A stretch of DNA of 42,715 nt from Alcanivorax sp. (GTDB lineage Bacteria; Pseudomonadota; Gammaproteobacteria; Pseudomonadales; Alcanivoracaceae). Both the position numbers and the translations under genes were made by a program. This document shows positions 13,175 through 23,829 of this stretch, in pieces (positions within the stretch are counted from its first letter, which is position 1; each line of letters opens with the position of its first letter). The stretch spans positions 1-42,715 of the forward strand of contig PNLU01000018.1 of the NCBI GenBank assembly GCA_013823245.1, written 5' to 3'. The notes under the pieces are model-generated. The model did not search any database and had not been told where the DNA came from. It was given only the letters and a program-made list of their open reading frames with translations.

Positions 13175-14496
13175 GTGTGGAGGTCGCCAAGGTCATGCTA
13201 TGGGGAGCCGAAGTCGGCGTCGTGGCCTGGGATAGCGAGGCTTCCCTGGCGGATTTCCAGTATGCGCCCGGTTTTATTGAGCGGGGAATCGAGATTGCCC
13301 CATTGAAGATGCCCCTGCGCAAGGCGCCCTTCCGATTCAGCGCACTGAATCGGGATACCTTCCATGGCTTGCCGGGGCTGCTCGCCGACTCGCTGCCGGA
13401 CAAGTTCGGCCATGCGTTGTTCGATGCCTGGCTGGCCCGACAGGGTCGCACAGCCGACAGCGCCAACCCGGTCGAGCGTCTGTGCTATGTCGGCAAGCGC
13501 GGGATGGGCGCCCTCGAGTTCGAGCCTGCGGCAGGTCCACCGGACGCCGAAGATATCCCCCTTGATGTCGCGGAGCTGGTGTCTGTCAGCAATCAGGTGC
13601 TCAACGCACGCCAGCAACAACGGGCCACACTGCACGAGCGGATTACACCAGACGAGATGCGCGCCATCATCCAGGTGGGCACCTCTGCAGGTGGCGCGCG
13701 CGCCAAGGCCGTGATCGCCTGGAACCCGGATAGCGGCGAGGTGCGCGCAGGCCAGTCTGATCTGCCCCCGGGCTTCCAGCACTGGATACTCAAACTTGAT
13801 GGGATCAGCGGCAATCGCGACAGGGAAGCCGAAGCGGACCCCCAAGGGTATGGCATCCGCGAGTACATTTACTATGAGATGGCACGCGCCGCAGGCATCT
13901 CAATGAGCGAATGCCGGTTACTTCACGAAAATGGTCGCAGCCATTTCATGACACGGCGCTTTGATCGCCCTCAGGAGGGTGGCAAGTTGCTGATGCAGTC
14001 CCTGTGCGCGCTGGGCCATCATGACTATAACGCTCCGGGGCAAACCAGCTATGAGGCGCTCTTCCAATTGATGAAACAGCTGCGGCTCGGGCGCAAGGCC
14101 ATGCAGGAGCAGTTTCGGCGCGTGGTCTTCAATGTGCTGGGCTGCAACCGCGACGACCACACCAAGAACATCGCTTTTCTGATGGACAAGCAGGGCCAGT
14201 GGCAATTATCGCCAGCCTTCGACCTGACGTTTTCCTGGAATCCTGACGGCCGTTTTACCCACGCTCATCAAATGAGCCTCAATGGCAAGCGCGACGGCAT
14301 ACACCGGGAAGACCTGAACGCCCTGGCGCGCGTGGCGGACGTACCGCCGCGCACTGCGGCGCAGATCATCGAGCAGGTGGATGCCGCGCTGGGGCAGTGC
14401 GCTACGCTATGCCAGAAGCATGGCTTGTCGGCATCGCTGAGCGACTTTACCGTGAAGCAGGTGGGCGCCATGCGTCACGCCGTTCTGCACTCATAA
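13171..14496 (+). CDS. hipA: HipA-type Ser/Thr kinase toxin
   Basis: The 441-residue product is counted from ATG 13171, which overlaps the hipB stop and follows AGGAGCCGGAGCC. It has the HipA N-terminal domain, the flexible Gly/Ser loop GTSAGGARAK (170-179) with the serine where HipA is autophosphorylated, and HWILKLDG with the ATP-binding Lys. The catalytic segment CNRDDHTKN (325-333) and the metal-binding SPAFDL (347-352) complete the kinase core. HipA of E. coli phosphorylates glutamyl-tRNA synthetase; other HipA proteins have other targets, so the substrate here is open. All key residues are present, so it looks functional. Divergent from prlC and next to the cassette array. Confidence 0.95.
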   Translation: MSVEVAKVMLWGAEVGVVAWDSEASLADFQYAPGFIERGIEIAPLKMPLRKAPFRFSALNRDTFHGLPGLLADSLPDKFGHALFDAWLARQGRTADSANPVERLCYVGKRGMGALEFEPAAGPPDAEDIPLDVAELVSVSNQVLNARQQQRATLHERITPDEMRAIIQVGTSAGGARAKAVIAWNPDSGEVRAGQSDLPPGFQHWILKLDGISGNRDREAEADPQGYGIREYIYYEMARAAGISMSECRLLHENGRSHFMTRRFDRPQEGGKLLMQSLCALGHHDYNAPGQTSYEALFQLMKQLRLGRKAMQEQFRRVVFNVLGCNRDDHTKNIAFLMDKQGQWQLSPAFDLTFSWNPDGRFTHAHQMSLNGKRDGIHREDLNALARVADVPPRTAAQIIEQVDAALGQCATLCQKHGLSASLSDFTVKQVGAMRHAVLHS

Positions 14497-14511
14497 TCCG
14501 GAGGACTCCCC

Positions 14512-15048
14512 ATGACAGTACGCACATTCGCTGGCAAGACCCCGCAACTGGGGGAAGGGGTGTGGGTGGACCCGTCGGCGCAGGTGATCGGGGATGTCAC
14601 CCTGGGGCCGGATTGTTCGGTGTGGCCCTGCGCGGTGATCCGGGGCGACATGCACTTTATCGAGCTGGGAGCGCGCTGCAGCGTGCAGGACAACGCCGTG
14701 CTGCATATCACCCACGACTCTCGATTCAACCCGGGTGGGTTTGCGCTCACTATCGGCGATGATGTGACAATTGCTCACCAGGCGATGCTGCATGGCTGCC
14801 ATATCGGCAATCGGGTCATGATCGGTATGCAGGCCATCGTGATGGACGGCGCCCGCATCGGCGACGATGTGATCCTGGCGGCAGGCTCGCTGGTGCCCCC
14901 GGGCAAGTCGCTGCGCCCGGGCTACCTGTATCGCGGCAAACCGGCCCAGTCGGTGCGCCCGCTGACCCAGGAGGAGCTGGATTTCCTGCCCTATGTGGCT
15001 GGCAATTACGTAAAGCTGAAAGACCAGTATCTGGCCGAGGAGGGCTGA
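14512..15048 (+). CDS. Gamma-class carbonic anhydrase family protein (YrdA-like)
   Basis: The 178-residue product is a left-handed beta-helix built of hexapeptide repeats (VIGDVTLGPDCSVWP, VIRGD, IGDDVTIAHQAML, IGDDVILAAGSLV). The three zinc-ligand histidines fit H65 (AVLHIT), H89 (IAHQ) and H94 (MLHGC). CO2 hydration has been shown only for some members; many YrdA-like proteins are of unclear activity. ATG 14512 has CCGGAGGACTCCCC ahead. It follows hipA by 15 bases and may be cotranscribed, though it is a housekeeping gene elsewhere. Confidence 0.92.
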   Translation: MTVRTFAGKTPQLGEGVWVDPSAQVIGDVTLGPDCSVWPCAVIRGDMHFIELGARCSVQDNAVLHITHDSRFNPGGFALTIGDDVTIAHQAMLHGCHIGNRVMIGMQAIVMDGARIGDDVILAAGSLVPPGKSLRPGYLYRGKPAQSVRPLTQEELDFLPYVAGNYVKLKDQYLAEEG

Positions 15049-15051
15049 GCC

Positions 15052-16047
15052 TCACAACCGCCAGGTAAACGACAGGGTGCCGAAGCTCATCGGGTCCTTG
15101 TTGGTTTCCGTGGGGGAGGTGGTGGCGCGCAGGGTCAGGGCGAACTGGAAGCTTTCGGTGTGCACCGAGCCACCCAGGCTGAGGCCGCCGATAAAGTGGC
15201 GTTGGCGGAAGGCGTAGTCGCTGCCGCGATCTTCGATGTAGTTGTAGGCAATGCCCTCACCGCTCAGCCCGGCAAACAGCGACCAGCCAGGGCCGGGGAT
15301 ATCCAGCAGGCCGGGCAGGCCGATGGTGGACGACAAACCGGCATATTCCGGCACGAAGTTGCCGGGCAGATTGTGGCCGATGCGCCAGAACAGGCCGGTT
15401 TCGGCGCTGGTGATAAAGGTGCTCAGGCGCGTACCCGCCGACCACACCAGTTCGTTCTGGAGGCCGTTCGCGCCGCTGCTGTAAAAGCGATTGGCATACA
15501 GCGCATGCAGCCCGCCCACCACATCCGGCCCCAGCTGGTTGTCCCAGCCTTTCGGGTTGCTGCTGCCGGTGACCTTGTGCACCCATTCCTGGCTGCGTTT
15601 GGCGCCAGAGTCCGGCCCGGTGTGACCCACCAGCAGACCGTAGCCCACCAGGTGCTGGCGATTCCAGGAAAACAGCGTGGTCTCGATGGCGGCCAGGCCG
15701 ACATAGGGCACATCATCGAACTGCGGCGCTTCGGCCTCGATGTCTTCCGGGGTCACCATCAGCTGGATCAATGACACGCTCAGGGCGTGGTCGCGGTCGG
15801 GGTTGCCGATGCCGGGCAGCCAGCCGAAGCTGTCACGGGCGCGGCGCGGCAGGCACAAGCGGCAGGTGTCGTTACGCTCTGCGGTGCCGCTCAGGTAAGA
15901 GATCCGCACACCGTTGGTGTAACCCTTGTCTTCGCCGGTGAGCAGGTCGTTGTCCCAGGCAATATTGAGGACGCCCGCCTGCGCGCTGAGGGAGGCAAGG
16001 AGCAGGCATAGCGACGCTGATGCGGGACCAATCCTGATGCGGTGCAT
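15052..16047 (-). CDS. LpxR-family outer-membrane lipid A deacylase
   Basis: The 331-residue product has a signal peptide (1-24, ending SAQA) and an outer-membrane beta-barrel ending in WRL. The family signature WDNDLLTGEDKGYTNG (31-46) carries the Asn-Asp pair of the active site (N33, D34). H157 in SQEWVHKVTG fits the catalytic histidine, followed by the conserved NPKGWDNQL. LpxR removes the 3'-acyloxyacyl chain from lipid A. Members with unknown in vivo substrates are common. The gene ends 3 bases from the convergent carbonic anhydrase gene. ATG 16047 has AAGGACGACTC. Confidence 0.88.
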   Translation of the reverse strand: MHRIRIGPASASLCLLLASLSAQAGVLNIAWDNDLLTGEDKGYTNGVRISYLSGTAERNDTCRLCLPRRARDSFGWLPGIGNPDRDHALSVSLIQLMVTPEDIEAEAPQFDDVPYVGLAAIETTLFSWNRQHLVGYGLLVGHTGPDSGAKRSQEWVHKVTGSSNPKGWDNQLGPDVVGGLHALYANRFYSSGANGLQNELVWSAGTRLSTFITSAETGLFWRIGHNLPGNFVPEYAGLSSTIGLPGLLDIPGPGWSLFAGLSGEGIAYNYIEDRGSDYAFRQRHFIGGLSLGGSVHTESFQFALTLRATTSPTETNKDPMSFGTLSFTWRL

Positions 16048-16110
16048 GAGTCGTCCTTACGTTGCCAGGCGAAATTGCCATGCCGGTTTTTTAAAGCGCC
16101 CGCATCGCCA

Positions 16111-16940
16111 TCAGACGGGTTGGCGCAAAGCGGCGATCACCGGGGCCGTGGCGGGGCGCCAGCCGTGCCAGCGGGCGAAAGCTTCGGCGGCCTGTTCCAC
16201 CAGCATGCCCAGGCCGTCGGCGGTGGCCGCGCCGCGTGCTGCCGCCCAGCGCATGAATACGGTGGGTTCGTTGCCATACACCATGTCATAAGCCTGGCCA
16301 GACGCTGTCAGCAGCGTGTCAGGCAGATCAGGCATGGCGCCGCTGAGGCCCGCCGAGGTGCCATTGATCACCAGATCAAATTCATCCTGCAATTGATCAT
16401 AGCCGCAGCTTTCGATAAGCGGGGGAGTGGGGCCACCGATTTTGGATTTTTTTGCAAGCGCGGCCAGGGCGTGGGCCTTGTCCGGGGTGCGGTTGGCGAT
16501 GGTCAGGCTGGCCGGATGTTCCGCCAGCAGTGGGCCGAGCACGCCGCGCACGGCGCCACCGGCGCCCAATATCAACACGCGGCGGCCTTTCACCGGCCAG
16601 TGCAGATTGTCGCGAATGTCCGCCAGCAAGCCGGCGCCGTCGGTGTTGTCGCCGTGCAGTTGGCCGTCTTCCTGCCACAGGGTATTCACGGCACCGGCCA
16701 GTTCGGCGCGTTCGGTACGCACGGCGCACAGGGCAAAGGCCTGCTCCTTGAACGGCACCGTCACGTTGGCGCCCGCACCGTCGGTGGCAAAGAACTCCGC
16801 CACAGCGTCTGCAAATCCTTCCAGCGGCGCGGCGATGCGTTCATACACCAGCTCGGCACCGCGCTGGGCGGCGAACGCCTGATGAATCTGCGGCGACTTT
16901 GAGTGGGCAATCGGGTTGCCGAATACGGCGTAGCGCGCCA

Positions 16941-16941
<1 letters not shown>
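16111..16941 (-). CDS. aroE: Shikimate 5-dehydrogenase
   Basis: NADPH-dependent reduction of 3-dehydroshikimate in aromatic amino acid synthesis. The product is 276 residues from ATG 16941. The N-terminal substrate motif [15 protein letters not shown], the catalytic Lys in [10 protein letters not shown], the NADP loop [11 protein letters not shown] and the NRTPDKA motif are present. The start overlaps the hemF stop by one base, so the pair is coupled. It is the last gene of the dprA-tsaC-hemF-aroE block, a common gammaproteobacterial order. Confidence 0.97.
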
Positions 16942-17900
<959 letters not shown>

Positions 17901-18464
17901 TCAGCGGCGCAGGTGGGCGCCGCTGGCGAGGTCAATGATAGCAGACGGGCGGCGCGCCAGGTTGCACTCGCCGTTGACGATCAGATCCAGCCGGTCGCCC
18001 AGTTGCCGCGCCACCTGAAAACGATTGCGCGCGGAGGGGCGACCGCTCAGGTTGGCGCTGGTGGAAATGATCGGTGTGCCCGCTGCGGCAGCGATGGCGC
18101 GCGCCAGCGGGTGGCCGCTCACGCGCACCGCCACGGTGGTGTGCTCGCCGCGCACCCAGCTCGGCACGCGCGCACTGGCGGGCACCACCCAGGTCACCGG
18201 CCCGGGCCAGCGCTCATTCATGCGCGCCAGGTCGGCATCGCTGACCTCGATCCAGGGGCGCAGTTGCGCGGCATCGGCGCCCAGCAGGATCAGCCCCTTG
18301 TGCACCGGGCGCTCCTTGATCTCCAGCAACCGCAACACGGCCGCTTCATTGGCCGGGTCGCACCCCAGGCCGTAAACCGCTTCAGTGGGGTAGGCGATCA
18401 CGCCGCCGCCCCGGATGACACGGGCGGCCAGGGCAACGGGAGCGGGTACAGCGAACTCGGACAT
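17901..18464 (-). CDS. tsaC: Threonylcarbamoyl-AMP synthase
   Basis: Makes threonylcarbamoyl-AMP from Thr, bicarbonate and ATP for t6A37 modification of ANN-decoding tRNAs. The product is 187 residues from ATG 18464 ([20 protein letters not shown]). The frame is open 23 codons further upstream, nearly reaching dprA, but no ribosome site is obvious for either start. The YrdC-fold motif [18 protein letters not shown] and the later [14 protein letters not shown] are present. It is in the dprA-tsaC-hemF-aroE order. Confidence 0.95.
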   Translation of the reverse strand: MSEFAVPAPVALAARVIRGGGVIAYPTEAVYGLGCDPANEAAVLRLLEIKERPVHKGLILLGADAAQLRPWIEVSDADLARMNERWPGPVTWVVPASARVPSWVRGEHTTVAVRVSGHPLARAIAAAAGTPIISTSANLSGRPSARNRFQVARQLGDRLDLIVNGECNLARRPSAIIDLASGAHLRR

Positions 18465-18536
18465 GGCAGATATCGGCGTCAGGCTGGTAACGGGGTGCCC
18501 AGTGTAATGCCAAGCCCGCGGCCGGGGAATCAAGGC

Positions 18537-19655
18537 TCATGTGCGCGCATAGCCGCCGGGCACCCGCCGCACCTGGCCGCTGAATTCCAGCCGCGCCAGT
18601 TCGGCGGCCAGCTCGGCGACGCTCTGCCCGGTGCGCGTGGCGAGTTCGTCCAGCGTATTCACACCGCTGTGCAGGAGTGGCAGTACGCCGGAGGCAGGAG
18701 GCAGCGGCAGGACGGTCTGGGCACTGTCGTTGTCCAGGCTGGCCGCCAGGGCGGTGAAATCGCTGAAGTGGGCGGTCACATCTTCCAGACTTTCCAGCCA
18801 GTGGGCGCCATCGCGCAGCAGCCGGTGGCAGCCTCGACTGAGGGGATTGTTCAGCGCGCCGGGGATGGCGAACACGGCGCGGCCCTGTTCCGCCGCCAGC
18901 CGGGCAGTAATCAGGGAGCCGGAGCGCAGGGCGGCTTCCACCACGATCACGCCCAGGGACAGCCCACTGATGATCCGGTTGCGCAGCGGAAAGTGCTCCT
19001 TGCGCGGCGCCATGCCCGGCGGGTATTCGGTCACCAGGGCGCCGCCCTGATCGACAATGCGGGCCGCCAGACTTGCATGACGCGGCGGGTAAATGCGGTC
19101 CGGCCCGCCGCCCATCACCGCCAGGGTCTGGCCCCGGGTCAGGGCGCCTTCGTGGGCGGCGGCGTCGATACCCAGCGCCAGGCCGCTGCTGATCACGAAG
19201 CCCTTGTCCGCCAGGGCGGCGGCGAAGCGATGCGCGTGGCCCAGACCTTCCGGCGAGGCATTGCGGGCGCCCACCATGGCCAGTTGCGGTGCGTCCAGCA
19301 GGGTCGCGTCGCCGCGCACGAACAGCAGCCCCGGGGCATCCGGCAGTGCCGCCAACAGCGGCGGATAATGGGGGTCGGTCAGGGCAATGAGCTGCCAGCC
19401 CTCGCGGCGCAGTTGCTCGGCCCAGGCCTGCAGGCGCGCGCTGGCGACAGGCGGTCGCTGGCGCAGGGCCGGGGGCAGCCAGGCTTTCAGCCGCTCCGGA
19501 TCAGGCAGGCCGGTGTCGTCCAGCAACGGGCACGGCAGGCCGTGGCCGTTATCGGTCACCGGATCATGGCGGTGGGCGTTGAGCAGGGGGCCGAGTCGGG
19601 GGGCGGCCGTATCAAAGGCCAGCGACAGCGCGAGGCGCCGGGTGAAACCATCCAT
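18537..19655 (-). CDS. dprA: DNA-processing protein DprA (Smf)
   Basis: Binds incoming single-stranded DNA and loads RecA during natural transformation. The product is 372 residues from ATG 19655, preceded by GGAG. The Rossmann-type core shows VGARNASPEG, VISSGLALGIDAAAH, MGGGPDRIYPPRH, FPLRNRIISGLS and VVEAALRSGSLITAR. A C-terminal winged-helix DML1-like domain (NTLDELATRTGQSVAELAAELARLE) is also present. Complete and typical. It sits between the LysM gene and tsaC. Confidence 0.97.
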   Translation of the reverse strand: MDGFTRRLALSLAFDTAAPRLGPLLNAHRHDPVTDNGHGLPCPLLDDTGLPDPERLKAWLPPALRQRPPVASARLQAWAEQLRREGWQLIALTDPHYPPLLAALPDAPGLLFVRGDATLLDAPQLAMVGARNASPEGLGHAHRFAAALADKGFVISSGLALGIDAAAHEGALTRGQTLAVMGGGPDRIYPPRHASLAARIVDQGGALVTEYPPGMAPRKEHFPLRNRIISGLSLGVIVVEAALRSGSLITARLAAEQGRAVFAIPGALNNPLSRGCHRLLRDGAHWLESLEDVTAHFSDFTALAASLDNDSAQTVLPLPPASGVLPLLHSGVNTLDELATRTGQSVAELAAELARLEFSGQVRRVPGGYART

Positions 19656-19734
19656 GGTGTGCTCCACTATGCTTCAGCAATGTTGGCGACCGCGCGATCC
19701 GTGCGCGGCCCCGGTGTTCAGAAGAGATTCAGGC

Positions 19735-20802
19735 TTACAGGGTAGACGGGTTGCGCACGATGTCCTGCATGTAGATCGGCCGGGTGGATTCGATAATCAG
19801 GCCGTAGGACACCTTCTCGAATACGCGGAACAGGATCATGGTGCCGGACTTGGAATCCGGCAGGCGGATCATCTCGTTGCGGTCGCGATCGCGCACGGCT
19901 TCACCCTGCTGGAACACATCCAGCACGTGCCCTTCGCGCAGGCCCTCGCGGGAACCACGGTTGATCACCACCACGTCGTTGCGGGCCACGCTGTTCAGGC
20001 GGTCGAAGAAGCGGATGATGCGGGCGCCCACTTCTTCATCCGGCGCGGCCGGGTAGAAGGTGGACTGCAGGCGGCGCTCGGGGCTGATCAGCACCCGGTC
20101 CTGGGCCCGCAGCTCTTCGGTGGAGCGCTGCACGCGCAGGGTCAGGATCTCGCCGTCGTGGGCGGTCACCCGGCCGGTGCCGATCTGCAGGGCTTCATGG
20201 CCCAGAATCTCGTTGGTCTCGGGGTCTACATAACGTTCGCCCACGCGGTAGAAGCCGTAATCCTGGATCAGGTCTTCCCACTGGCTGACCACATCGCGGG
20301 CGTATACCAGATCACCCTGGCCGTAGATCACCCGGCGGTCGGTGCCGCCGACGATGTAGGGCGACTGGGCCAGTTCTTCACGGCTGAGCACCAGGGCCTC
20401 GCGCAGGAAGGTCTGGATGTTGCCCAGCGGGATGGCGGGAATGGCGGTGGCCAACGGCAGGATGCGGGCTTGGGGCGACAGGCGTACCACGCCGTCTTCA
20501 TCCGGGGCCACACGCACGGCGCGCTCGACATCCAGTTGCGGGCGGCCTTCCACCATACGCAGGCGGATCACGTCGCCGGGGTAGATCAGGTGCGGGTTGT
20601 CGATGGCATCATTGCCGTGCCACAGCTCCGGCCATTGCCAGGGATTGCTGAGGAAGGTGCTCGAGATGTCCCACAGGGTATCACCCGGTTTGACGTAGTA
20701 GACGTCCGGGTGGTTGTCGCGCAGCGCCACCTGAGCACTGGCCAAGCCCCATGCAGCAAGCAGAGCGGCCGCCGATACGGCGCGCAGCAGCGATTTCATC
20801 AT
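19735..20802 (-). CDS. LysM-domain periplasmic protein of the def-dprA locus
   Basis: The 355-residue product has a signal peptide (about 1-24, LLRAVSAAALLAAWGLASA). One LysM domain at about 34-82 (VYYVKPGDTLWDISSTFL, NPHLIYPGDVIRL) binds peptidoglycan. The remaining 270 residues are a conserved beta-rich region with no catalytic motif I recognise. A LysM gene divergent from def is a conserved feature of this gammaproteobacterial locus. The 142-bp gap to def (20803-20944) must hold both promoters, but I see no strong consensus there. Confidence 0.92.
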   Translation of the reverse strand: MMKSLLRAVSAAALLAAWGLASAQVALRDNHPDVYYVKPGDTLWDISSTFLSNPWQWPELWHGNDAIDNPHLIYPGDVIRLRMVEGRPQLDVERAVRVAPDEDGVVRLSPQARILPLATAIPAIPLGNIQTFLREALVLSREELAQSPYIVGGTDRRVIYGQGDLVYARDVVSQWEDLIQDYGFYRVGERYVDPETNEILGHEALQIGTGRVTAHDGEILTLRVQRSTEELRAQDRVLISPERRLQSTFYPAAPDEEVGARIIRFFDRLNSVARNDVVVINRGSREGLREGHVLDVFQQGEAVRDRDRNEMIRLPDSKSGTMILFRVFEKVSYGLIIESTRPIYMQDIVRNPSTL

Positions 20803-20944
20803 TGCCGGATTCCTTTTATCATTGTTCTCGATCGTCCCCCACAGGCAAGCCTGTTCGTAGTACGATTTTCGACCGATATTAGCAACACGATCATAGATTT
20901 AGCAACCAAATTTAGAGTGTTACTGGAACAACGGGACACCCCTT

Positions 20945-21451
20945 ATGGCGTTACTGGACATTCTCGAATTCCCGGACCCCCGCTTGCGCACGGTAGCAAA
21001 GCCGGTGGAAAAGGTGGATGACGAGCTTCGCAAACTGATCGACGACATGTTTGAAACCATGTACGCCGCGCCCGGGATCGGTCTGGCCGCCTCGCAGGTG
21101 AACGTGCACAAGCGCCTGCTGGTGCTGGATGTCTCCGACGAGCACAACGAGCCGATGGTGTTCATCAACCCCGAGGTCACGCCGCTCACCGGCGAGACCA
21201 AAACCTATGATGAAGGCTGCCTGTCGGTGCCCGGCTTCTATGAAACCGTGGAGCGCCCGGACCGCATCAAGGTGCGGGCTCTGGACCGCAATGGCGAGCC
21301 CTTCGAGATGGAGTGCGACGGCCTGCTGGCCGTGTGCCTGCAACACGAGATCGATCACCTCGACGGCAAGCTGTTCGTCGATCACATCTCGCGCCTGAAG
21401 CGCGACCGGATCCGGAAAAAGCTGGAAAAGGTTCACCGCCAGCGCGCCTGA
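20945..21451 (+). CDS. def: Peptide deformylase
   Basis: Removes the formyl group from N-terminal fMet of nascent proteins. The product is 168 residues with the three family motifs: GIGLAASQ (44-51), EGCLSVPG (90-97) with the metal-binding Cys, and HEIDHLDG (134-141) with the metal-binding His pair and catalytic Glu. First gene of the plus-strand operon def-fmt-rsmB-trkA-trkH. Confidence 0.98.
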   Translation: MALLDILEFPDPRLRTVAKPVEKVDDELRKLIDDMFETMYAAPGIGLAASQVNVHKRLLVLDVSDEHNEPMVFINPEVTPLTGETKTYDEGCLSVPGFYETVERPDRIKVRALDRNGEPFEMECDGLLAVCLQHEIDHLDGKLFVDHISRLKRDRIRKKLEKVHRQRA

Positions 21452-21493
21452 TCGGCACCGAATCGCTATCCAATCACCCGGGGAGCCTGACCC

Positions 21494-22462
21494 TTGCGCA
21501 TCATTTTTGCCGGCACGCCGGATTTCGCCGCAACGTCGCTGGCGGCCCTTCTGGCCAGCGACCACCAGGTGGTGGCGGTGCTGACCCAGCCGGATCGTCC
21601 CGCCGGGCGCGGTCGCAAGCTGGTGGCCAGCGAGGTCAAGCAGCTGGCGGAACAGCATCAGTTGCCCGTGTTGCAGCCGGAGAAATTGAAAGACCCGGCC
21701 ATTCACACACAACTGCGCGACTTCGATGCCGACGTGATGGTGGTGGTGGCCTACGGGCTGATCATTCCGAAAGCGGTGCTGGAGATACCCCACCACGGCT
21801 GCCTCAATGTGCATGGCTCACTACTGCCGCGCTGGCGCGGGGCCGCGCCGGTACACCGGGCCATTGCGGCAGGTGATAACGAGAGCGGCGTCACCATCAT
21901 GCAGATGGACGTGGGCCTGGACACCGGGCCCATGCTGCACAAGGTGCGCACGCCCATCACCGCCGAAGACACCGGCGGCAGCCTGTACCAGCGCATTGCC
22001 GAGCTGGGTGCTGAAGCCCTGGTGACGGTACTGGATGATTTGCCCGCGTTTCAGGCCAGCGCCGAGGCGCAGCCGGAGGAGGGCGTCACCTATGCCCACA
22101 AGCTGACCAAGGACGAAGCCCGACTGGACTGGTCGCGCGACGCCCGGGCGCTGCACGACCAGGTGCGCGCCTTCAATCCCTGGCCGGTGGCCTGGACTAC
22201 GCTCGACGGCGACACCCTGCGGGTGTGGGGCAGCCATCTGGCCGACAGCGCGAACACAGACCAAAACAAGCCCCCCGGCACCGTCGTGGCGGTGCAACCG
22301 GCCGGTATTGATGTGGCCTGCGGCGACGGCGTGCTCACCCTGACTCACCTGCAAATGCCGGGCAAGAAAGCCATGCCGGTGCCCGACCTGCTGCGCGGTC
22401 GCCCCGACGCCCTGCGGCCGGGCCAGCAATTCGGCCTCGCCCCGACGGAGCCCGGCGCGTGA
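21494..22462 (+). CDS. fmt: Methionyl-tRNA formyltransferase
   Basis: Formylates Met on initiator tRNA using 10-formyl-THF. The 322-residue product starts at a TTG (21494) with GGGGAGCCTGACCC upstream; the N-terminus RIIFAGTPDFAATSL matches the family so the start is secure. NVHGSLLPRWRGAAPVHRAI carries the catalytic Asn/His and the 10-formyl-THF site. MQMDVGLDTGPML carries the Asp. Its stop overlaps the GTG of rsmB (GTGA). Confidence 0.97.
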   Translation: MRIIFAGTPDFAATSLAALLASDHQVVAVLTQPDRPAGRGRKLVASEVKQLAEQHQLPVLQPEKLKDPAIHTQLRDFDADVMVVVAYGLIIPKAVLEIPHHGCLNVHGSLLPRWRGAAPVHRAIAAGDNESGVTIMQMDVGLDTGPMLHKVRTPITAEDTGGSLYQRIAELGAEALVTVLDDLPAFQASAEAQPEEGVTYAHKLTKDEARLDWSRDARALHDQVRAFNPWPVAWTTLDGDTLRVWGSHLADSANTDQNKPPGTVVAVQPAGIDVACGDGVLTLTHLQMPGKKAMPVPDLLRGRPDALRPGQQFGLAPTEPGA

Positions 22463-23817
22463 GCCGCCGCCCCCGTTCATCCAACCCCCGTCATCGCCGC
22501 GCCGTTACGCGCCCGACCGAGCCGCGTCATCTGGCCGTGGTGCTGCTGAGCGAAATCCTGCCCGCCGATGGCCAGGGCCGCAGCCTGCGCGAGGTGCTCG
22601 CCAGCGTGCGTGCCGACCTGAGCCCGTCGGATCGCGGCCTGGTCAGTGATCTGTGCTTTGGCGTGTGTCGCCATTACCGGCTGCTGGATCACTGGCTGGA
22701 CACCGCCATGGACAAGCCGCTCAAGGCCAGTGCCCGGGCGGTGCGGCTGGCGCTGTTGTGCGGCCTTTATGAACTCTGGTTCAGTACGCGCCCGGCCCAT
22801 GCGGTGGTCAATGCCTACCCGGATCTGTGCCGCAGCCTGAACGCCCCCTGGGCCGCCGGCCTGAGCAATGCGCTGCTGCGCAAGGCCGGTCGCAGCAACG
22901 TGGATAACGTGCGCGCCGCCTTGCCGGTGCCGGTGGCCTGCTCCCTGCCGGACTGGCTGTGGCAGCAGTGGTGCGCCGACTGGGGCGAGGAGGCCGCCAC
23001 CCGCATGGCCCAGGCCAGCGTGGTCCCGGCGCCCATGACCCTGCGCGGCAACCGCCAGCACGGCGACGCGGCCTCCCTGTCGGCACGCCTGCACGCCGCG
23101 GGCATTGCCCACCATCCCGGCCGCCTGGCGCCGTTTGCGTTCTATCTGGATGACGCCCTGCCGGTGGCTGCGCTGCCGGGTTTCGATGACGGCGTCTTCT
23201 CGGTGCAGGACGAAGCGGCGCAGTTGCCCGCCGAGCTGATCGAGGCACCCGCGCAGGGTCGTTTACTGGATGCCTGCGCGGCCCCCGGCGGCAAGACCGG
23301 GCAACTGGCGGAGCGTTTTCCCGACGCCACCCTGATCGCCCTGGACAACGACGCCGCGCGCCTGGATCGGGTGCGCAGCAATCTGGACCGCCTGGGTGCG
23401 CAGGCCACAGTGCTGGCCGGGGACGCCGCCGACCCGTCCGGCTGGTGGGACGGCACACCCTTCGACGCCATCCTGCTGGACGCGCCCTGTTCCGCCACCG
23501 GCATCCTGCGGCGCCAGCCCGATGTGAAATGGCATCGGCGCGCCGCCGACATCCCGGCGCTGGCCGGTTTACAGGCCCGCATGCTGGATGCATTATGGCC
23601 GCTTATCAGACCCGGGGGTCTGCTGGTCTACGCCACCTGCTCGACACTGATGCAGGAGAACGCCGCGCAGGTCAGCGCCTTTCTTGCCCGGCAGGGGGAT
23701 GCACGGGATGACACGGCACAGGTCGACGGTGATGTGGCAGTGGAAGCAGGCCAACAACTGCTACCCGCGGACGGGGCACACGATGGCTTCTATCTGGCCC
23801 GCCTGCGCAAGGCCTGA
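22459..23817 (+). CDS. rsmB: 16S rRNA m5C967 methyltransferase
   Basis: SAM-dependent methyltransferase for C967 of 16S rRNA. The 452-residue product starts at GTG 22459, overlapping the fmt stop. A NusB-like N-terminal domain (about 20-155) is followed by the catalytic Rossmann domain: DACAAPGGKT (271-280) for SAM, DAPCSATGILRRQPD with C344, and ATCSTL with C394 as the catalytic cysteine pair. Complete and typical. Confidence 0.97.
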   Translation: MSRRPRSSNPRHRRAVTRPTEPRHLAVVLLSEILPADGQGRSLREVLASVRADLSPSDRGLVSDLCFGVCRHYRLLDHWLDTAMDKPLKASARAVRLALLCGLYELWFSTRPAHAVVNAYPDLCRSLNAPWAAGLSNALLRKAGRSNVDNVRAALPVPVACSLPDWLWQQWCADWGEEAATRMAQASVVPAPMTLRGNRQHGDAASLSARLHAAGIAHHPGRLAPFAFYLDDALPVAALPGFDDGVFSVQDEAAQLPAELIEAPAQGRLLDACAAPGGKTGQLAERFPDATLIALDNDAARLDRVRSNLDRLGAQATVLAGDAADPSGWWDGTPFDAILLDAPCSATGILRRQPDVKWHRRAADIPALAGLQARMLDALWPLIRPGGLLVYATCSTLMQENAAQVSAFLARQGDARDDTAQVDGDVAVEAGQQLLPADGAHDGFYLARLRKA

Positions 23818-23829
23818 GGGCGCAAACGA

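Noticed and set aside
20803..20944. Promoter pair between the LysM gene and def
   Set aside because: Weak AT-rich hexamers exist, but none close enough to consensus with correct spacing to report.
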